This document shows, in pieces, positions 57,698 to 64,000 of a stretch of 64,000 nucleotides of DNA. The DNA is from Pyxicephalus adspersus. Lineage: Eukaryota > Chordata > Amphibia > Anura > Pyxicephalidae. Made by a program: the position numbers and the translations under genes. Every line of letters starts with the position of its first letter. Within the stretch, counting starts at the first letter, position 1. The notes below the pieces were generated by a model. That model was not told the DNA's origin and did no database searches. It worked only from the letters and a program-made list of their open reading frames with translations. The stretch is from contig NC_092861.1 of the NCBI RefSeq assembly GCF_032062135.1, forward strand, positions 57,261,574-57,325,573, written 5' to 3'.

Positions 57698-59772
57698 GTT
57701 AGTAATAAAAGTTCAGTGTGCCAAGTTGCTGCTACTGAAAATTTATGAATTCAAAACTTGTAGCTAATTTAAAATGTTGCCTGGCTGTTAGTGGAAGCTA
57801 ACACAGCTGGTATTGGGATACTGTTTCATTATTAACTAGGACCTAAATAATACTTTGCTCACATTGCTCTAGTATTGATTTTATGTGTCATGGCCAACTG
57901 ACACAAGTGCAAAAGTGCAGCAAGGAGGGCAGAGCAATATTTCTATTTGACTTTGATATCATGAGTTAATGCATTCTAAGTATGAATTAATTGAAAGGTA
58001 CAGTTAATGATGACACTGACTTTCCAGCATATAATATTGTATAATGATAATATGACTCAAGACTACTTTAGGCCAGTGATTAGACATAAGTGGTCTCATT
58101 AAATAAAACAGATCAAAAGTTTAAGTGCCAAGAACAGCAACCAATCTGATTTTCTTTACTTAAATTAGATCTCTGAATTATAATTCAGACTGTTCTATAC
58201 TAGTTTAATCATTTGTCTTTGTCTCACTTAATAAACCTAAACATGTTCAATCACTATTTTACATTTTTGCATAACTTATTATGAAATAAAGTGTTAATTA
58301 ATAAAGTGGAACATGAATACTAATTGGCATGATCAACTGCTCTGTGCAAATTCTTAATGATAAGTATATTGGCAATGGTAAGCATTTTAGGAATCCTGTT
58401 TTAGGATTTATAGTCAATTCAGTACTGCCATATAGGCCTAACATCATCACTCAGAAATTGATAACAAAGTAACAAACAAGTTATGGATTATGAAACAAAA
58501 AGAAAATTTTGTTTTAAGTTTTCATACAAAAAACATTTTATAAAATGCTTTTATTAGGAAAGAATACTGCTACAATTGTTTCAACCACCCCTTCATTTAC
58601 ATAGTGATTAACCAATGGTACTGCACAGTGGCACAATGTCCAGATTTTATGATATTATGGTTTGGAACTGTGCATTTGAATTATGTACTCATGTACTTGT
58701 CTCTTATATTAGTGTATGAACACCATCATAAATATGGAGGCATTACCAAATCAGACAAATCAAGTTGCAGCGTTTCTAATTGTAATATGCTTCTCTTTCT
58801 TCTATTTCTATTGTTTACCCTTACCAGCTTTTTTTATATAACAAATTGTTTATAAGCACTTTACTAGATAAAGACATGCTAATAAAAAAATATCTGCAAT
58901 TGTGAAGCATAGTGAAGCATATTTACAAACATATACAATAATCTCAGCAAAAAACATATATTAAAATTATCAGTGGATTCAGAGATATATGCAGCTGAAT
59001 TTATATCCATATTGTAAACTTTCTTTTTAAAGTTTCGCTTGGCCTCGCTCCTTTCCACCATCAAAGTCTCCCCGTTGGTCCTTTATTATGATGGGAAGCC
59101 TTACTGAAGGTTGTGAAGAGAGGACAAGGCCACCCTCCTAAAATCTGAATACACCTTGAGCAGGTCTAGTTTCACTGGGTGCTCTGACAAATGGCTAACA
59201 CTGAAGGTAGTTTATCATTGTCCAGAAAAGACTATATGCAGACCTGATACACATTTTGGGTCATTTTCCATTTGTTGAATGATTTTTTTTAGGTGGGGCA
59301 AAGTTTATGTTTACAATTGAACAATCTTCACAAGTCTAGTGGACACTGCCCTACATATGTGGCTAGCCTGGTAGACTTAATCCAAAGATTATAAAAGTGG
59401 ATAAGGGATGAAGGGGGAGGAAGCGTATGTGGTCACATCTATCAACTAATGCAAAAATCTATCTTCATCAGATTTAGGCTCAGAATTTCATTAGAAACAT
59501 TTTTGTTATCTTTATAGACCAAAGGAGGCAAATAATTTATTGATGAAAATGGTTGGGATTGCTGATTTTTTTTAGCTTGAATAAAAGAAAATGTTAAAAA
59601 TAACCTTTTAAATGGAAAAAAACACTTTCTGATAATATCCTGCAATATCCTTTATTATTCTCTCAGTAACTGTTCTGTTGTACTGCCAGTGGAAATAAGC
59701 GCCTTTAAAAGAAGACCATTTCTCTGTAATAGAACTTTTTCCATGTGATATCCATTTCTTTGTTTATATAAA

Positions 59773-59795
59773 GTTTTGTTTGTTTGTTTGTTTTT
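59773..59795. repeat. (GTTT)n microsatellite
   Basis: About five TTTG/GTTT units in a row. Confidence 0.85.
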
Positions 59796-61397
59796 ACAAA
59801 AATGTTTTGTATTTGCATGATAGAGTATATATTAAATCATGCATGTTTTTTTTTCTAATGCTTTCTAAATCCTAAAAATTGACTAAACAGATTGCATGGT
59901 AAAAAGTAGTTTTTATATTTTTAAATACCCTGAAAGTTTTATTACTTGTTGATCCTGCCGGTACATCTCTTCTTTTTGTCTTTCCTTAAAAGATGGACAA
60001 TGCTCTTTGTTCTGCAATGAAATCATACACCAGGGTAGTCTGAGGTGTTTGAGTACTTTTAAATAAACTTTACATAGAAGAAGAAAAACAAATCAATAAT
60101 CCATTTGCTGTAACACTTTTTAATATATTATAAAACCAGTTTATATTTATAGGAAATTATCATTTTAGCATCCTTGTCAGTTATATGGTTTGTCCCAGCA
60201 CAAGCAGCGGTATCCTTTGCTGGACCGTTAGGTCTGTTAAGGGAAGCTGGAAATTAAAGTACCCACCTGCAGGATCACCAAGTAATAAAACTATGTTGTG
60301 GGAGGACAAACAAATGTGCTGCTAAATCTATTGTCAGATTTTTCTCATATATTTTTAATATTGACAATAGATCCAATTTATACCCTGTATTAAGCACTAA
60401 TTAGGACACAATAATAAGGGAAAAAAACAACTCTGTTTCTTTTATCTCCCCATGGCCACCATTGAGCTGTCAGCGTACCATTTCAATAAAATGTAAAATC
60501 TAAAAGGATGAATAAGTATATTTGCAGACAGCATGAAAATAATATTTTTTTAAATGTTCCTAATGATGTTTATGGGTAATAGGAGGAAGGATGGATAGGA
60601 ACAGATTCTGTAATCCCTTAGCTAACATGGAGTAGTAAGAAATAAAGCAGAGAAACATAAGGATACATAAGATTCACATATAGGCAATATTTGACAAAAG
60701 TAGTTACAAACTATCAATCTGCCATGGGACAAATGTATGAATTAAGCAACATTTTACAGTTGGTTTACAGAACTTTGTTGCTTAGTGGTTATTCATGGTT
60801 GCTTTTGCAAAGGTTACTATATTTTAAAGCATTTATTCACCAAAATTCATGCACAGAATTTATTAGCTGATATATTTGCTTGACATATATAAGTAAACAT
60901 AAACCACAGGGTTTATGGGTGACAAGTATTTGCTGATCATTAGCAGCTGCTGTAGACCCCATAAACCAATCGAACATTTCCCCTAATCCTACCTGACGTG
61001 ATGATTTTATTAGGTGCGTTTTCATAGGTGGCCACCAACACCTCTTCATAAAGTCACACATAAATCTGTGGATTCAGGAATTTGTATGTAGTTTAGGAAG
61101 CAAAGCTAGCTAAAACAATTTTTCATAATCTTGTCTATAAAAACATCAATAACATATATATGTGACTGCCAGTGTTACCAAGTAATAGGGAATGCATATG
61201 GATTTTTTTCTTGTAAATGAAGAAGCTCTTAGAGTTTAGTAAATGAAATTAAACTTTTTACAACTCAACCCATTATGTTCTAGCAAAATATTTCCCATTT
61301 TGATTTTCACCTTACTTAGTTTTATTGGTGAACAACATCTGCTCCACTGCTCCAATAATAAATTAAACCATTTGTATAACATATGATCTTTCATAAA

Positions 61398-61399
<2 letters not shown>

Positions 61400-61438
<39 letters not shown>
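61400..61438. repeat. (AT)n microsatellite
   Basis: Uninterrupted AT dinucleotides, about 19 units. Confidence 0.97.
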
Positions 61439-61441
<3 letters not shown>

Positions 61442-62439
61442 CTGAAGGGCAAGGTTGATGTAAACTCTTTTAATACATACGTCTATAGTTACAATCTTCT
61501 GTAGCTACCATTATTGTTATTTTTTAAGTGTCACAAAGCTGAAATTTTTTGGAATCTGCTTGGATGATATCATTATAAGCTCCCTTTTCACCATTTTACC
61601 TCATTTCAGATATAGTGTGAAAAGATTTGCTATGCATTGTTCTGGAAACCAGGGTATGCATTATTTAAAGTGGACCTTTAATAATTCACTGCACTTCCTA
61701 ATTCTTACTCACCTTGTACACAATCTCTAACAATGTTCATATTTGTTTATATAGATTATTTTTGTACCTCTACCCCCCAAGTTTACTAATTTCTTAGTCT
61801 CAGAGGAGAGGTACATACCCATGGCCTCCCTTAGCTGGAATATTCACTCCCCATATTCCACTCAATACAACAATGAGACTATAGTAAGAACAGATGATGA
61901 TGCCATCACCCTGCCTCATATTGTATGCCCCTGCCTTTACTACCCTACCAGAAGAAATATACTATTTGGACTTGGGTCGCAGCTCAGAACCTATACAAGC
62001 CCAGTGAACTGGGTGCTTCTGAACACCTTCTGTCTATATGATATTAACCACTGCAAAAAAAAAATAATTGACACAATATCATTAACACACATGTCCTTGG
62101 CGTTAGAAAACTTTCCTATGTAATGGATGTTTATCTTATGTCCTGAGATTAATGTGTTACCATATTAGCTCCTCCATTGTGTTATTTTTTTGTAGTTGAA
62201 TGCTTTACATTTGAATAACAAAAGATAGTTAAGTATGACATTTTACAGCACAAAACTTACATTTAATCTGCCAAGCAAAGCTCAAAACAAATGAAAAATG
62301 TTCACATTTTTTTAATATGTAATAGAACAAAAATTCAAACTTTTGAAACAAAATAGTAAAATAGTGATGTTTATTAAACTCCAACATAACCACTGTCAGT
62401 TTTCTAAAATGTATAATTTAGTTTTTTGCTAACTTCTAA

Positions 62440-62660
62440 TTTTCAAGGTCTATTCTATTACATAAAAATGTAAATCACTTATTCCTAAGACTTCAATGAA
62501 TAAGCTCATTTGCATGAGAATTATAAGGGAGAAGATTGACATTAGTGCACAAAACGAAAATCATTCTTCAAGTGTCTTGAGTCCTGAAAGTGTCTTGAAA
62601 AAAAAATCTTTGAAATGCAAAATGCTGCAGTTATCAAATCATCCTCTTAGAAACACAGAC
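62440..62660. promoter_or_regulatory. Candidate regulatory segment with octamer motif
   Basis: Frame-free, non-repetitive sequence containing ATTTGCAT inside CTCATTTGCATGAG near 62508 (the POU octamer). AGTGTCTTGA occurs twice (about 62571 and 62589). Regulatory role is inference. Confidence 0.18.
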
Positions 62661-64000
62661 CAACAAACACTCTAAAGATTCAGTCCCACATTTATTTCCT
62701 TGGAACTTGATAAATCAGTAATATCTTTTATAAATATCTATTGCTTAACTGTAAAGATCCTAAATTGGAATTAGACAAGAGTCAACTCTGCATTCTAACT
62801 TCTACATTACTAAATATTCATTGGAGAATTCATTAATATTAATGACATGACTTTACTGACTTTTTTATTCAATGTATTACAGAGTCAGCAAACGGGAGAA
62901 GGAAATTATTTGCTGGCACAAGTTCTTACTAGCACCTGTGGTTGTTTTTTTTCCACCCTGCATTTAAATACAATATATGACATTGTTAAGCATACATTAC
63001 ATGAATACATTTATCAATGTTGCATGTTGTTTTTGGCACAGTATTTTGGAATGTAGAATATTTGGGCACAAATACATGTAATGTACCAATACTCAACGAT
63101 ACATCCTGATATTTTGATATGAAATTATCAGATTACCTGAAGTGAGATAATATGAACCTTACCATTGCTTACCTCTTGCTGTGAAAATGCAGTTACAGAC
63201 CAGTGTCTGTCATATTGATCCAATGGCTTTACCATGTCCAGAAGTGTACCAATCAGGTGTTCTGACTTCACTGTGACTTTCTAGCCTGCATGTGTTTTGT
63301 TTCTAGTTTAGTGAATTAGTGAATTAGTATTCAAAATCAGAGGTCATCAATGGGATCTTCCAAATTATGCTTGCTTCAGAACAGAACATCATATTGTTTC
63401 CATTACATTAAAAGTTTATATTATTTATAATAAAGTAAATCATCCCTATTGAACCATCTGATTTAATCTGAGTCATTTGAATACATAGTGCATTCTCTAA
63501 AACTTCATGGTGATGAAGCATCCTGGCACTGTTCACACATTTTCCCACAGCCACTGCACTACACACAAACAATTTAAATACCACAAATTATACATCTGTA
63601 ACTACCTTGACTTTGTATGGGGTTTTATTAAATAGATGTCAGGAAACCACTCTATATGAAAGCAGAAAGGAAATCACAGGTGGGACTTTGAAATGTAAGT
63701 TTCTGATCTACTTAGACTTTATGGACTCTACTGTAGTAAAGGGTTAATTTCCCCTTTGTCTCCTAAAGACAAAACCTTCCAGATTTATACCATCTCTTTT
63801 CAATTCCCAGACTTGTTCATTCGTGTCAGAATGATTTAACAAAACATCAACCTCTAGGACAGCTTAGTCCAGAGACAATGTTTGATGTTTTGTGTGCTAG
63901 CCATGGAAGTATTAGTGAGACACTTTACATAACTTTCAGACAGCACAATCGCAGTGCAACAGAGATCAGCAATTTAACTACATTTCAATATGTACGGATA

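Larger units (their letters stand above)
57176..64000. other. Mobile-element-poor, AT-rich interval
   Basis: No MITE, SINE or LINE copy was recognised in almost 7 kb, unlike the rest of the window. It contains a possible first exon (57520-57697), a (GTTT)n run at 59773-59795, an 18S-like word at 59944-59965, a (TA)n microsatellite at 61400-61438 and a candidate regulatory segment at 62440-62660. Frames are short. Confidence 0.4.

Noticed and set aside
1..64000. CRISPR arrays, bacterial operons, prophage or plasmid features
   Set aside because: The window has eukaryotic repeat content, no dense coding, no regularly spaced repeats with unique spacers and no prokaryotic gene structure.

Overview
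The window is an AT-rich stretch of a vertebrate nuclear genome, about one-third G+C by eye. It is almost certainly amphibian, most likely a ranoid frog. That call rests on the mobile-element mix: the 3' end of a CR1-like LINE with an 8-bp tail repeat, a tRNA-derived SINE whose tail reads AGATTGTGAGCC, short palindromic MITEs beginning GGGCCTGATTTATTAAAG, TTAA-flanked MITEs beginning CCTCCCT, and hAT-type MITEs beginning CAGGGGTGCCC or CAGTGGT. The species call is inference. No bacterial-style operon, CRISPR array, complete rRNA or functional tRNA gene is visible, and I found no intact host protein-coding gene. Nearly all open frames are short chance frames.

Layout. 1-2252 holds a 405-bp direct repeat (one mismatch) with a period of 1847 bp, either a very recent duplication or an assembly artefact. 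2253-3918 is GC-richer repeat sequence with a 48-bp-period minisatellite, followed by a frameshifted CR1-like reverse transcriptase C-terminus and its 3' tail. 8311-8700 is a long polypurine tract, followed by the first of four copies of one MITE family (8838, 21328, 35508, 56689). hAT-like MITEs lie at 13693-13987, 29857-30026 and 34359-34555. A tRNA-derived SINE occurs three times (17137 on +; 32446 and 54826 on -). A palindromic MITE occurs four times (24605, 28461, 34703, 56097). There is a 588-bp inverted-repeat element at 37629-38216, a TA-flanked mariner/pogo-like MITE at 44447-44954, a TTAA-flanked MITE interrupted by an assembly gap at 46940-47515 with a relative at 35010-35404, and a CpG-dense TTA-flanked MITE at 52372-52806.

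The most notable object is on the minus strand at 17656-19218. It is a near full-length, intronless, heavily mutated copy of a protein family that I recall only as unnamed, recurrent 'uncharacterized' proteins in scattered animal genomes. Its motifs are WREPEDH..DCYFC, CVDLKM, YTKYPCYLCMWDSRA, LMKQFIKAL and DEQGERFHQD. I infer a mobile-element protein, but the function is not established.

The rest is probably intergenic or intronic. A few mobile-element-free stretches (20140-20560, 25080-25210, 41050-41215, 46150-46420, 62440-62660) look like developmental conserved noncoding sequence. One segment (57520-57697) has the shape of a small first exon ending ATGAG followed by a splice donor. These calls are inference and need alignments.
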